Both the position numbers and the translations under genes were made by a program. A DNA stretch of 64,000 nucleotides, taken from assembly GCF_014204945.1 (NCBI RefSeq), contig NZ_JACHMN010000002.1, positions 2,060,503 through 2,124,502 on the forward strand. Reading direction: 5' to 3'. The notes under the pieces are model-generated. The model saw only the letters and a list, made by a program, of their open reading frames with translations. It did not search any database and was not told the origin of the DNA. Of the stretch, positions 36,426-44,961 are shown one piece after another. Source of the stretch: Allocatelliglobosispora scoriae (lineage in GTDB: Bacteria > Actinomycetota > Actinomycetes > Mycobacteriales > Micromonosporaceae). Within the stretch, counting starts at the first letter, position 1; the number at the start of each line of letters is the position of its first letter.

Positions 36426-36739
36426 TGGACTCCCTTTCGATGGCTGAGCTGTTCGAGTGCGATGCAGACGGTGGCGACTGCCACGCGGGCCTGCTGCTGG
36501 GCGTGCGTGGGGTTGCTGGGGTCGAGGTCCAGGACGACGCGGACTTCGACCCGGTCGCGGCTGGCGTCGGCTCGACGGAACCGGGTGGCGACGATCCGGC
36601 CGGCGCCGGTCTGCCACACCTCGGGCACGCTGGCGTGTTCGCCAGTGCCACCCAGACGCCCCGTGGTGCAGTGGTGCCCCTCGGCGCACCAGTCCGGATG
36701 GCCAGCACTTCGCCTGCCAGCCCGGGCGGGAACGGTCAT
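36422..36739 (-). CDS. Small hypothetical AICE protein
   Basis: 105 aa. There is a Cys/His pair at the start (HPDWCAEGHHC) and a conserved-looking RVEVRVVLDLDPSNPTHAQQ with a helical tail (ARVAVATVCIALEQL). The CxxxHHC could bind zinc. It overlaps the genes on both sides by 4 bases, in an operon running from the small genes into the replication gene. No known family. Confidence 0.72.
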   Translation of the reverse strand: MTVPARAGRRSAGHPDWCAEGHHCTTGRLGGTGEHASVPEVWQTGAGRIVATRFRRADASRDRVEVRVVLDLDPSNPTHAQQQARVAVATVCIALEQLSHRKGVQ

Positions 36740-37044
36740 CGCGTACCTCTGGTGTGCTGGTCAAACAGCCGAGCGGCCCGTTCGGGCGTGTCTTGGTCGC
36801 GCCACGCGAACGGCGGCAACGTCTGCGCGAGCTCGAAGACGGCGATAGCTGCGCCGTTGACCCGGCAGGGGTAGACCCGCGCGCCGATGAGGCTGGCCAG
36901 CATGACGGCGCCATGCAGCACACACCCGGTGGAGGCGTCGCCCGCAGCTGCGCGGATCGTCACGGCATCGGCTGGGCCGATGCATGGCCGGCTGTCTTCG
37001 CAATGCTGCGCGTCGCACGTCATGGCCAGAGTCCGGGCAGTCAT
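36736..37044 (-). CDS. Small hypothetical AICE protein
   Basis: 102 aa. Cysteines are at CDAQHCEDSRPC near the N-terminus and at GCVLHGAVMLASLIGARVYPC, which suggests a small metal-binding fold. It ends FELAQTLPPFAWRDQDTP, then a short charged tail. It overlaps its neighbours by 4 bases on both sides. Function is unknown; it is probably a regulatory or replication accessory gene. Confidence 0.7.
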   Translation of the reverse strand: MTARTLAMTCDAQHCEDSRPCIGPADAVTIRAAAGDASTGCVLHGAVMLASLIGARVYPCRVNGAAIAVFELAQTLPPFAWRDQDTPERAARLFDQHTRGTR

Positions 37045-37301
37045 CGCGTACCGCCTCGGGTGCTGTCGCGGCGCAGGCGACGGGCGTGGTTGGCCAGACG
37101 CCAGCCGAGCCGCAGCCGTAGCCCGGTGGTGCGGCAGCGGTGGCAGGGCCTACTTCGGCCGAGCATCGCGCGTGTGTGGCCGGCACCGTGGCAGCGGCGG
37201 CAACGCCGGTAGGGCGCCACCGAGCAGAGAGCGGCGTAACCGAGTGTGACGATCACGGCGAGGATGAGCAGGGGCATAGCTAGGGTCGCGAGCCTGGTCA
37301 C
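37041..37301 (-). CDS. Small membrane protein with CxxC zinc-ribbon-like tail
   Basis: 86 aa. A single hydrophobic helix (LAMPLLILAVIVTLGYAALC) is followed by the motifs CRRCHGAG and CHRCRTTG, a DnaJ-type paired CxxC pattern, then a basic tail. The protein sits in the membrane with a possible cytoplasmic zinc ribbon. It is the first of four overlapping minus-strand genes ending in the replication gene. Confidence 0.7.
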   Translation of the reverse strand: MTRLATLAMPLLILAVIVTLGYAALCSVAPYRRCRRCHGAGHTRAMLGRSRPCHRCRTTGLRLRLGWRLANHARRLRRDSTRGGTR

Positions 37302-37394
37302 GGTTGGCCTCCAGAGCCGTTTTCGGGGTGCGGAAGGCTGGCGCTGCTAGGTTGCTAGCGCGCTGGCCAGGTTTGGGTTTGTGGTCCTAGGGGA

Positions 37395-37434
37395 GGTCCT
37401 AGGTCTAGGGGCTCCGGCTCCTAGACCTAGGACC
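37395..37434. terminator. 15-bp perfect hairpin after the TraB-like gene
   Basis: GGTCCTAGGTCTAGG (37395-37409) pairs with 37420-37434 over a 10-base loop. It lies 41 bases past the stop of the minus-strand TraB-like gene and 94 bases before the small-gene operon start, so it can separate the two units. Confidence 0.75.
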
Positions 37435-37474
37435 GATCCGCTGTCGTGTTCAGACGGTTATGCCGTTTTCGAGG

Positions 37475-39565
37475 TCAGGGCTTCCCGCCCCGGAAACGGT
37501 CACGCTGGGTGATGGCGTTGACGATGTCGGCCCGAGTGAGGCCCTGTCGGTTCTGGCCCTGCCGGAACACCTGCCCGGAGGTGATGCCGTACCGGCCGAG
37601 GGTTTTGGTGACCTGCTCCCCCGTCCAGCCCGCGTAAGCGTCGGGCCGGTGGTCGGCGAGCCGTTCGGCGACGGTCACGCACCACACCTTGGGCTCGCTG
37701 GCCGGGATCACGGCGAGCACGTCGTCGAGGACCCGGTGCTCGTCGGCCTTGCGGGCCGCCTGCTCCTGGGTCGGGTCCTGGGCGTACCCGGTGAGGGTGC
37801 CCGCAGCTTCGCGGGCGGCCCTTGCCCTGGCCACGACCACCTCAGCTGCGGGGCCGTCCATGTAGAAGGTGCGGGTGATCTGCGGATCGTCAGCTTCACC
37901 GGCGAGGTAGCCGATGCCCCTGTCCGACCTGGCGAACATCGTCGCCTTGATCCCTGAGCTGTGCGCGCCCGTGCCGAGCACCATGTCGTTGGGCTGGTGC
38001 CCGACCACCTTCAGGCAGAACCGCAGCACCGCGTTCGAGCTGATGCCCGTGGGCAGGCTCTTCGCGTCGACTCGCTGTGTGGCGAACAGTGCGCTGATCC
38101 CGCAGGCCGGGCCTCGCCGCACCAGGTCTTCGCAGATCTGCTCGATCTCGTCGCCGTAGACCGGGTGCTCGAACCAGCGCTGGCACTCGTCCACTGCGAC
38201 GACGATCGGGTGTAGCCGGTAGGCCGGCATCGACGCCAGCTCTGGCGTGACCTTGTTCTCCGGGCACAGCTCCCGAGGCAGCTCACGGATCACCCGCGTA
38301 CGCCGCCGCAGCTCGCCCTGAAGTTCCCGCAGGTCTTCCAGGGCGTAGAGGATGTCTTCGTCCTCGTCGCCCGCTCGGTACCGGTGCGAGACCGGGGCCA
38401 GGGCGGAGAAGTCGCCGGTTCCCTTCAGGTCGTAGGGATGCAGCTGCGCGCGAGGGTCGAGCGCAGCTGCGAGCAGGATCAGCCGCAGCGAGAACGTCTT
38501 GCCCATGCGCGGGATGGCACCGATGACCATCGACGCGAACATGAGCGTGATCGTCACGACCCGCCCGCGCGGGTCGGTCCCGAACGCGAACGGCTCGAAC
38601 AGGTCCACCTTCCCCGCCTTGGCCAGCGGCCAGACGGGCGGCTTCGCCGCCGACATCTCCTGATCGCCGACCCACAGCACCAGGCGGCCCGGATGCACAC
38701 CGGGCACCGCCTCGGGCCAGACACAGCCCAGTGGCCGGCCGAGCGCGGAGGCCAGCTCGGTGCGCTTCTCGATCACCGCCGAGGCAGTGGCACCAGCGGG
38801 CAGGTCAACGGTGGCGCGCCAGCCGTTGCCGTCCCGAGCGATAGGCGCCGGGAACCCGATGGCGTTCGGGTCCTTCGCCAGCCGAGCCGTGATCGACGAA
38901 AGGCCGAGCACGGACAGGGCGTAGACGACCCGATCCGACTCCAGGCGCGGCACGCGGGCCGAGATGACGGCCCGCCCCATCAGCGGCTTGTCGAGTGGCC
39001 GGCCAACCATGCCCAGCACGCCGACCACTGCCGTGCCGATGGCGACCAGGGCGAGCGTGCGGGTGCCCGGTTCGAGCGTCAGCCACCCGGTCAGCCCGCC
39101 GCAAATGACGAAGACCGAACCGCCAAGGAACAGCGCCGTGCGCAGCCGCACCCGGCTGTCGCGCTGCATCGACAGCTTCAGGTAGTCCTGCGGATCGTCC
39201 CGGTGCACCGCCGACAGCCGCAGCGCGTGGCCCTCCAGGTCGAGCACCCAGCGCACCAGGCCGACCCCGGCACGCCAGCCGCCACGCGGTGAGTACGCGG
39301 CCAGCTTGCCCGCGTAGACCGGCACCCGCACCAGGTGGAACCCGGCAACGTGAACGCCGTAGCCGGCCGCCCACTTCATCGTGTCGGCGAAGGTCGCTCG
39401 CGACCGCAGCCAAGGCGGTAGCACCGGCTCACGGCGTGCCGGCCGATCCGCCCACGCACCAGCAGGCAGGTTCGGTCCGTCCACCGACACCAGCGGCTCC
39501 GGCTCGTCCAGGAGTTCGGCAAGACCGGCATCCCAGTCACGCGGGTTGTCCTCGTTGGTCGTCAT
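37475..39565 (-). CDS. TraB/TraSA-like FtsK/SpoIIIE DNA translocase
   Basis: 696 aa. Two hydrophobic segments are near residues 145-200 (VFVICGGLTGWLTL and TLALVAIGTAVVGVLGM). The motor domain has Walker A GAIPRMGKTFSLRLILLA near residue 355 and Walker B HPIVVAVDECQRWFEHP near 455, followed by ISALFATQRVDAKSLPTGIS. A winged-helix-like tail (VTKTLGRYGITSGQVFRQGQ) matches the gamma domain that recognises transfer repeats in TraB. TraB-type proteins alone move double-stranded AICE DNA between mycelia. The start overlaps the SpdB-like gene stop by 4 bases, forming a transfer operon. Confidence 0.9.
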   Translation of the reverse strand: MTTNEDNPRDWDAGLAELLDEPEPLVSVDGPNLPAGAWADRPARREPVLPPWLRSRATFADTMKWAAGYGVHVAGFHLVRVPVYAGKLAAYSPRGGWRAGVGLVRWVLDLEGHALRLSAVHRDDPQDYLKLSMQRDSRVRLRTALFLGGSVFVICGGLTGWLTLEPGTRTLALVAIGTAVVGVLGMVGRPLDKPLMGRAVISARVPRLESDRVVYALSVLGLSSITARLAKDPNAIGFPAPIARDGNGWRATVDLPAGATASAVIEKRTELASALGRPLGCVWPEAVPGVHPGRLVLWVGDQEMSAAKPPVWPLAKAGKVDLFEPFAFGTDPRGRVVTITLMFASMVIGAIPRMGKTFSLRLILLAAALDPRAQLHPYDLKGTGDFSALAPVSHRYRAGDEDEDILYALEDLRELQGELRRRTRVIRELPRELCPENKVTPELASMPAYRLHPIVVAVDECQRWFEHPVYGDEIEQICEDLVRRGPACGISALFATQRVDAKSLPTGISSNAVLRFCLKVVGHQPNDMVLGTGAHSSGIKATMFARSDRGIGYLAGEADDPQITRTFYMDGPAAEVVVARARAAREAAGTLTGYAQDPTQEQAARKADEHRVLDDVLAVIPASEPKVWCVTVAERLADHRPDAYAGWTGEQVTKTLGRYGITSGQVFRQGQNRQGLTRADIVNAITQRDRFRGGKP

Positions 39566-40611
39566 CGGGTCACCTCCACCAGTTCAGCCGTGCCGACATT
39601 CGTCGATGCTGTGTCCGCGTCCACGGCGGTCGCCGTGTCCGCTCGGTTCGCCGACAGCACCCGGCGTACGGTGCGGTCGGTCGTCTTCGCCGCACGCGCG
39701 ATGTCCTTCTGGGTACCGGTCGGGTTCTCCGCCAGCGCAACCGCCACGCGAGCGGCTGCATCCGGCTTCGCCGTACGGGTACGCGGAGCGCGAGCAGGAA
39801 TCGTGCGCTGGGGTTTGTCCGCTTCTCCGTCCGTCGCTGGCTGCGCCATCGCAGCGGTCACGGAAGGCTGGCCACCATTGATGCGATCGGGGTCGATGTC
39901 CGCTGCCAGCAGGCCAGTCAATCGTCCGTAGTCCACCGATGCGGCGAGCCGCGCGGCAACCTCTTCCAGGTCGTAGGAGACCATCGCGATGTCCGCACTG
40001 ACCGAGTCGAGAGAAGCGGACAGCTTGCGCCGCAACGCTGCGGCAATCGCCCTGTGCCGATCCGTCGTGGCCTTCTCCGAGAGCGCGGCCCCGATCGAGT
40101 CGTGCACACCGAGCGCCGTGTTCGCCGTGGCGAGCGTCCGAGCGCGCCAGACCGTACGCGGCATCCGCAGCCACAGCCCCAGGCCGTAGACGGGCGGCTG
40201 CCCGGTCAGCTTGCCCGCTGCACGCAGCGAGTCACGGCGTCGAGCGTTGGTGTGCAGCACCCACACCGCGTACCCGGCGAGGCTGGCACCCGTGTAGAGC
40301 GCACAGGTACCTACCGAACCTTCGTGGCCGTAGAAGTTCATCGCCGCGACGCCGAGCGCCACCGCGACCGACAGCAGCCGGGCCGCCACCGCCTGCTCCC
40401 CATGCTGGGTACGCCGCCAGTCGGCGAACGCGAACAGCACCGCCGCCAGCAACTCCACCGCGAGGGCGACCGCCAGGGCCACGGGCCGGTTGACCCCGAC
40501 CCACGTCATCAGCCCGTCCGACTGGCCGTAGAGCGCGATGCCGGCCATCCCGACGTAGAACACGCCGAGCAGGTGAAGCGGCCCGGTCGAACGCATCTGC
40601 GTACCGTTCAT
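39562..40611 (-). CDS. SpdB-like DUF2637 membrane protein
   Basis: 349 aa. Four hydrophobic segments lie in the first 130 residues (GVFYVGMAGIALYGQ, then PVALAVALAVELLAAVLFAF, ALGVAAMNFYG, and GASLAGYAVWVLH). The C-terminal third is a Thr/Ala-rich linker followed by a helix-turn-helix-like segment (GTQKDIARAAKTTDRTVRRV). DUF2637/SpdB proteins help spread of conjugative elements through the mycelium (intramycelial transfer). It overlaps the translocase gene by 4 bases and the next small gene similarly, a single transfer operon. Confidence 0.85.
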   Translation of the reverse strand: MNGTQMRSTGPLHLLGVFYVGMAGIALYGQSDGLMTWVGVNRPVALAVALAVELLAAVLFAFADWRRTQHGEQAVAARLLSVAVALGVAAMNFYGHEGSVGTCALYTGASLAGYAVWVLHTNARRRDSLRAAGKLTGQPPVYGLGLWLRMPRTVWRARTLATANTALGVHDSIGAALSEKATTDRHRAIAAALRRKLSASLDSVSADIAMVSYDLEEVAARLAASVDYGRLTGLLAADIDPDRINGGQPSVTAAMAQPATDGEADKPQRTIPARAPRTRTAKPDAAARVAVALAENPTGTQKDIARAAKTTDRTVRRVLSANRADTATAVDADTASTNVGTAELVEVTR

Positions 40612-40868
40612 CGGGCACCTCCCGACCAGCGAGTGCCGAGCGCGAACCCGGTCACCCCAGCACCGATCACCCGGTCGGCCGGGCCGTTGCTGGTGTTCTC
40701 GTCGTCGACCCGCTCATAGAGCCAGCCGCCGGCCTTCAGGTCCACCTCGGCCGGGCCGGTCAGCGCTAGCTGAGCAGCTGGCACGCCGAGCGCTGTCGCG
40801 ATCATCGCCAGCACATCGGCTGACACTGTTACCGAATCCGGGATGAAGAGAGTGGTCACAGCCACCAC
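40608..40868 (-). CDS. Small hypothetical AICE protein
   Basis: 86 aa with a helical N-terminal half (SADVLAMIATALGVPAAQLA) and a Gly/Ala-rich tail. It overlaps the SpdB-like gene by 4 bases and starts inside the end of the upstream membrane gene. It probably belongs to the transfer operon; function unknown. Confidence 0.65.
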   Translation of the reverse strand: MVAVTTLFIPDSVTVSADVLAMIATALGVPAAQLALTGPAEVDLKAGGWLYERVDDENTSNGPADRVIGAGVTGFALGTRWSGGAR

Positions 40869-41263
40869 CGCCGAGGGCGACGGACCATCACGAACTCTTC
40901 GCCGTCATCGGTGTCGCCCATCACCGCGGCTTCATCGTCCGCAGACTTCCCGATGGCCTGACCAACAGCGACCAGCCCGAACGCGATCGCAGCGCCGATC
41001 AGCCCTGCGCGCACCGGCTGGCCCGCCAGGACTGCGCCGATCCCGCAGAGGACCAGGGCGCAAGTCGAAACCATGCCGGTCACGGTCACGTTCTCAGCCT
41101 CCGCGTCGTCGCGGATCGTCACGTATAGCAGCGCCGAGCCCCACATCAACGGGGCCGCCGGCTTTCCGAACCGCGCGACAAGCTCGGCATACGCGGCCTG
41201 GCGGTCCACACCCGGCTCGTGCGAGCCGACCAGGCGGATAACGTCTCGCATCGGCGTGCTCAT
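40856..41263 (-). CDS. Small hypothetical membrane protein of the transfer operon
   Basis: 135 aa. A soluble N-terminus (RQAAYAELVARFGKPAAPLM) is followed by two hydrophobic helices (VTGMVSTCALVLCGIGAVLA and AGLIGAAIAFGLVAVGQAIG), then a very acidic stretch (DDEAAVMGDTDDGEEF) and a basic end. It overlaps the excisionase gene by 4 bases and the next gene by 13. Topology resembles small Spd spread proteins; homology is not recognised. Confidence 0.7.
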   Translation of the reverse strand: MSTPMRDVIRLVGSHEPGVDRQAAYAELVARFGKPAAPLMWGSALLYVTIRDDAEAENVTVTGMVSTCALVLCGIGAVLAGQPVRAGLIGAAIAFGLVAVGQAIGKSADDEAAVMGDTDDGEEFVMVRRPRRWWL

Positions 41264-41532
41264 CGCGTCACCGCCGACACGAAATCGGCAGCGTCCACCA
41301 CAGTCATCGACGACCAGGCCGCATCGACCATCGCGTCGATCGCCTTGACCGGCACGCAGACCCGCCCCCGTACACGGACGGCAGGGAACTCGCCAGCCTT
41401 GATCGCCCGGTAGACGGTCATCTCGGAAAGGCCCAGCATTTCGGCGGTTTCGGCGACGCTGTAGAAGCGCCGTTCCGAAGGAGTCTTGCCCCCGCTGACC
41501 GAAGCAGCGAGAGCGCTAGCCTTGTTGTGCAT
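41260..41532 (-). CDS. Excisionase-type helix-turn-helix protein
   Basis: 90 aa with GAGGAACG before ATG. Residues about 22-70 form a MerR/excisionase winged helix: FYSVAETAEMLGLSEMTVYR, then IKAGEFPAVRVRGRVCVPVK. It probably works with the tyrosine integrase to excise the element, or regulates the transfer operon that it heads. Its position first in the tra operon is common in AICEs. Confidence 0.88.
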   Translation of the reverse strand: MHNKASALAASVSGGKTPSERRFYSVAETAEMLGLSEMTVYRAIKAGEFPAVRVRGRVCVPVKAIDAMVDAAWSSMTVVDAADFVSAVTR

Positions 41533-41674
41533 CGTTCCTCCACAGGCTCGGTGTCCAGGCCTGGGCGAGTTGCACCTCGCTCAGGCCCCTTCATTAGCCC
41601 GGTAACCATCGCTGTTTACCGGGGTTAACTTGAGTCACTAGAGCATCATGGGCACCACTGGGTTGTCAAGCCCC

Positions 41675-41692
41675 ATAAACAGATTTGTTTAT
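41675..41692. promoter_or_regulatory. Candidate operator in the divergent excisionase/regulator gap
   Basis: ATAAACA (41675-41681) and TGTTTAT (41686-41692) are perfect inverted repeats with a 4-base spacer. They lie between the excisionase/transfer operon (minus) and the HTH regulator gene (plus), where a switch for excision and transfer would be expected. Confidence 0.4.
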
Positions 41693-41773
41693 CCGGGCGA
41701 ACCACCTGGGATTTCGCTACCCCGCTACACCAACTACGCTTGCGCTAGCCCTCTTAACAGACGGAGTAGCGAC

Positions 41774-42613
41774 ATGCCGAAGGCAGGCACCGACACGCGA
41801 GCCAAGCTGCTCGCGCGGGCTCAGAGCATCAATGCAGAGATCGACGAGCACCAGGTCGCCATCGCTGAGCTTTCCCAGGAACGACGAGACTGCCTCGAAT
41901 CGCTGATCGAGGACGGCATGACACAGTCACAGCTCGCCGACCACCTTGGCATGTCTCGCGGTCGGGTCTCGCAGCTGCTCTCGGCCGGCGCCCGACCCGA
42001 GCGAGCCTTCTTCGGCACCGGAAAGGTCACGGTCGCCATCGGCGGTAAGAACGAGACAGGCCGCAAGGACGGCAAGCCGCTGGTCGTGGCCTCTGGTGAG
42101 GCCTTCGGAGCCTTCGAGCATCTGGCCACGCTGGTACGCATGCTCGGACTCGACGCCGAATCGGAGATCGTGCCGCCGCCCGGGATGGTTCAGCTGAACC
42201 GCGCCAACCTCGTCGTGCTGACGAGCCCACGGCTGCTTCCCTTCGTCGGCCAGGTCCTCGACGCCGATCCGCACCTCGGGTTCTCCCACGACGAACGCGG
42301 CTGGTTCCTCGTCGACAAGACGACGGGAACCGAGCACCGTTCACCCAGCGACGAAGGCGAGAGCGGCGACTACGCCTACGTTGGCCGGCTACCTCGACCA
42401 GACGGCAAGGGAACGTTCCTCTACCTCGCTGGCATCCACGCACCCGGCACCGTCGGCGCGGTCCACTACATCGAGAACCACCTGCCGGAGCTCTACCGCG
42501 AGGTGAAGACTCGCCGCTGGTCAGCCCTGGTCAGCTGCCAGTTCAACCCCGACACCCGGCGCATCACCAGCAGCCAGCTCGTCTCTCCGATCTACCGGCA
42601 CGAACATGCCTAA
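41774..42613 (+). CDS. Helix-turn-helix regulator of the element
   Basis: 279 aa from ATG 41774, with ACGGAG upstream; a longer frame to 41648 reads through the operator and is unlikely. Residues about 15-70 form a coiled region (KLLARAQSINAEIDEHQVAI) and a helix-turn-helix (GMTQSQLADHLGMSRGRVSQ). The C-terminal 200 residues are a separate unknown domain (NRANLVVLTSPRLLPFVGQV, YLAGIHAPGTVGAVHYIENH). It could be a ligand-sensing repressor of the AICE. The gene end overlaps the PP2C-like gene by 8 bases, so the two are coupled. Confidence 0.8.
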   Translation: MPKAGTDTRAKLLARAQSINAEIDEHQVAIAELSQERRDCLESLIEDGMTQSQLADHLGMSRGRVSQLLSAGARPERAFFGTGKVTVAIGGKNETGRKDGKPLVVASGEAFGAFEHLATLVRMLGLDAESEIVPPPGMVQLNRANLVVLTSPRLLPFVGQVLDADPHLGFSHDERGWFLVDKTTGTEHRSPSDEGESGDYAYVGRLPRPDGKGTFLYLAGIHAPGTVGAVHYIENHLPELYREVKTRRWSALVSCQFNPDTRRITSSQLVSPIYRHEHA

Positions 42614-43418
42614 CTTCAACAACCTCCAGTACGCCAGCGAACCCGGCAGCCCGACATCACCGTCCGAGGACTGGGCGCAGGCAACCGCTGACCTCATCGT
42701 GGTGCTCGACGGGGCTACCGCCCGTACCGAAACCGGCTGCTCACACGGCATATCCTGGTATGCCGAACACCTGGGCAAATCGCTGCTGTTGGCAGCTGCG
42801 GACACCACTCTGTCCTTGGTGGGGGTGGCCAAGTCCGCGATCTCCCGCGTAGCTTGCCTGCACCCCGAATGCGACCTCACTCATCCTGGTACGCCATCCG
42901 CTGGTATCGCGATGCTCCGACCCGACGGCAGATACTTCGTGCTCGGCGACGTGGCCATCGTCGCCGAGTCGACGGACGGTATTGCGGTCATAGTGGACGA
43001 ACGAGTGAGCCAGACCGGCGTCGCCGAGCGTGCCGAGGTAGACCACTACCTCATCGGCACGCCGGAAAAAGCCGCTGCGCTACTGCCCATGAAGCGGGCG
43101 GAGCTGGCGGCCCGCAACATCCCTGGCGGCTACTGGATCGCAGCGGCGGACCCAGCCGCCGCCGACCACGCGCTCGTCGGTCATCTCGGTCTCGACGACG
43201 GCGCCCCAGTCGCAGTGCTTACCGACGGGGCCGCGCGTGCCGAGGTATTCGGACTACTCGACTGGGCGGGCCTGCTTGATCTCGCCGTGGCTGCCGGACC
43301 ACTCGAACTCATACAACGAGTGCGCGCCGCAGAAAACAGCGATCCGCTGGGCGCTAAGTGGCCTCGCAACAAGGCCAGCGATGATGCAACGATGGTTACA
43401 GCGTCCGTGGCCAGCTAG
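42606..43418 (+). CDS. PP2C-like protein phosphatase
   Basis: 270 aa. It has PP2C-like acidic motifs: IVVLDGATAR (near 38), FVLGDVAIVAESTDG (around 105), AVLTDGAARAEVF (200) and the closing KASDDATMVTA. The first motif matches the metal-binding D-G of PP2C (VxDGxG), with several substitutions, so activity is uncertain. It is translationally coupled to the HTH regulator. A kinase gene on the same element suggests reversible phosphorylation, but the two genes are 8 kb apart, so the link is inference. Confidence 0.75.
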   Translation: MPNFNNLQYASEPGSPTSPSEDWAQATADLIVVLDGATARTETGCSHGISWYAEHLGKSLLLAAADTTLSLVGVAKSAISRVACLHPECDLTHPGTPSAGIAMLRPDGRYFVLGDVAIVAESTDGIAVIVDERVSQTGVAERAEVDHYLIGTPEKAAALLPMKRAELAARNIPGGYWIAAADPAAADHALVGHLGLDDGAPVAVLTDGAARAEVFGLLDWAGLLDLAVAAGPLELIQRVRAAENSDPLGAKWPRNKASDDATMVTASVAS

Positions 43419-43650
43419 CGTACCTGCTTCGCCAGCCCACGGATGCTCGTTACATCATTGACAGCTGATATCCAGATACACCTTCACACTGTTCAGCCTT
43501 GTGGGAGATGCTTGATGGCATGACCAGGACTTAGCGATCAAACTCCGTTAGACATATGAGGCGAAGCGCGACAACGTAAAGCTACGCCGATAATTATGCT
43601 TAGCCTAGTTTTCGCAGTGACCACATAGACAGACCCAGGCACTAAGGACG

Positions 43651-44961
43651 GTGAGAACGATCCTAGAACAGATTACCCTCAGAAATTTTAAGTCGTTTCG
43701 CAACGCCACCTTCGATCTCGAACCATTTTCTGTTATCTATGGCGCCAATGGAGCGGGGAAATCCAATTTCAACGACGCATTGAGATTCCTCCGAGCGATC
43801 GGCCGAGGTCAGTCAATTCGTGACGCAATCGAGGGCCACTTCGTTTCGAACTATGGTACAGCACAGGGCGACATCACCGAGGGCGTTCGCGGCGGCGCTG
43901 CTAACATTACAAACTTCAGCACTCGTTCCAAAATATTTAGCATTAACCTTTTAGCCACCATAGAAGGTATCCGATACCGCTATCACATTTCAGTAGACGC
44001 ACAAGAATATCGAATTGCGGCAGAATGGCTGCTCGCAAGCAATCACCCTGGCAACTATGTGTACGATACGCACCCTGACATTGAGACATGGGAGGACATC
44101 GAACCAATCGATGGCCCAATAGTCCATGCACACGTATTTAAGAACTCCCCCGGACGAAACCCTCGAAGGGTATTCTCCTCGGGTGAATCAATCTTAAGTC
44201 AATTTGATGGCCGCAAGGCTGAATTTGTCTACAATGAAGAACCTGCCGCTTTGTTACGAGCCGAACTTGAGTCTATCCAGCCATTGGAACTACGCCCAGA
44301 GGTGCTAAGAAACTACTCACCACTGGGCAGATCTGACATCGGCGAGCACGGCGAGTACTTTGCGTCCGGCGTATGGGCATTAATACGAGCAGCATCTGGA
44401 CACGCACTCGATAACATCGAATCGCAAGATGCAAGAATGCGTCTCGGCGCCATACAGTCCTGGCTCAATGAGCTTAGCCCTCGCGCAGTGAAAAGTATTT
44501 CGACCATCGCAGCGCCTACCGGTGAGGTCATCTTCGCCGTCAATGAGGCCCCTCACAGCAGACGACAAGTTTCTGCCCGAAGCCTTTCAGACGGAACACT
44601 TAGATTTGCCGCCTTAGCATTCGCACTTCTAGGTACTCCAGATCGGCACACATACGTCGTAGAGGAGATAGAAAACGGCATCAGTACCGCACGCCTCGGA
44701 CTTATGCTTCAAATGTTCTCAACCGCCACCAGAGAGGACAGAAGCAAGCAAGTTATCGCCACTACGCACAGCCCAACTATCCTCGACCTTGCCGAACCAA
44801 AACTGGTTAAGGGAATGCTTTTCATTTACTGGGACGAATCTGAGAAATCCTCGAAGGTAAAACCAGTATCTGCTCTCACACCTGATGAGATCGGAGATGA
44901 ACAGAGCCTAGGTGACCTCCTTACTAACGGCTATTTTCAAATGGCAGCTGATGCCGAGTGA
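43651..44961 (+). CDS. AAA15/OLD-like ATPase
   Basis: 436 aa, GTG start. The N-terminus is typical of AAA15/ABC-type ATPases (ITLRNFKSFRNATF) with Walker A VIYGANGAGKSNF. Signature LSDGTLRFAALAFALL is near 312, Walker B TYVVEEIENGI near 338, and the switch histidine in ATTHSPTILDL. It matches AbiEii/OLD-like or AAA15 proteins, often paired with DUF4276 or TOPRIM partners. Its base composition is clearly AT-richer than the conjugation genes, a sign of recent acquisition. It overlaps the next gene by 4 bases. A phage-defence function is inferred from the family and from its cargo position. Confidence 0.9.
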   Translation: MRTILEQITLRNFKSFRNATFDLEPFSVIYGANGAGKSNFNDALRFLRAIGRGQSIRDAIEGHFVSNYGTAQGDITEGVRGGAANITNFSTRSKIFSINLLATIEGIRYRYHISVDAQEYRIAAEWLLASNHPGNYVYDTHPDIETWEDIEPIDGPIVHAHVFKNSPGRNPRRVFSSGESILSQFDGRKAEFVYNEEPAALLRAELESIQPLELRPEVLRNYSPLGRSDIGEHGEYFASGVWALIRAASGHALDNIESQDARMRLGAIQSWLNELSPRAVKSISTIAAPTGEVIFAVNEAPHSRRQVSARSLSDGTLRFAALAFALLGTPDRHTYVVEEIENGISTARLGLMLQMFSTATREDRSKQVIATTHSPTILDLAEPKLVKGMLFIYWDESEKSSKVKPVSALTPDEIGDEQSLGDLLTNGYFQMAADAE

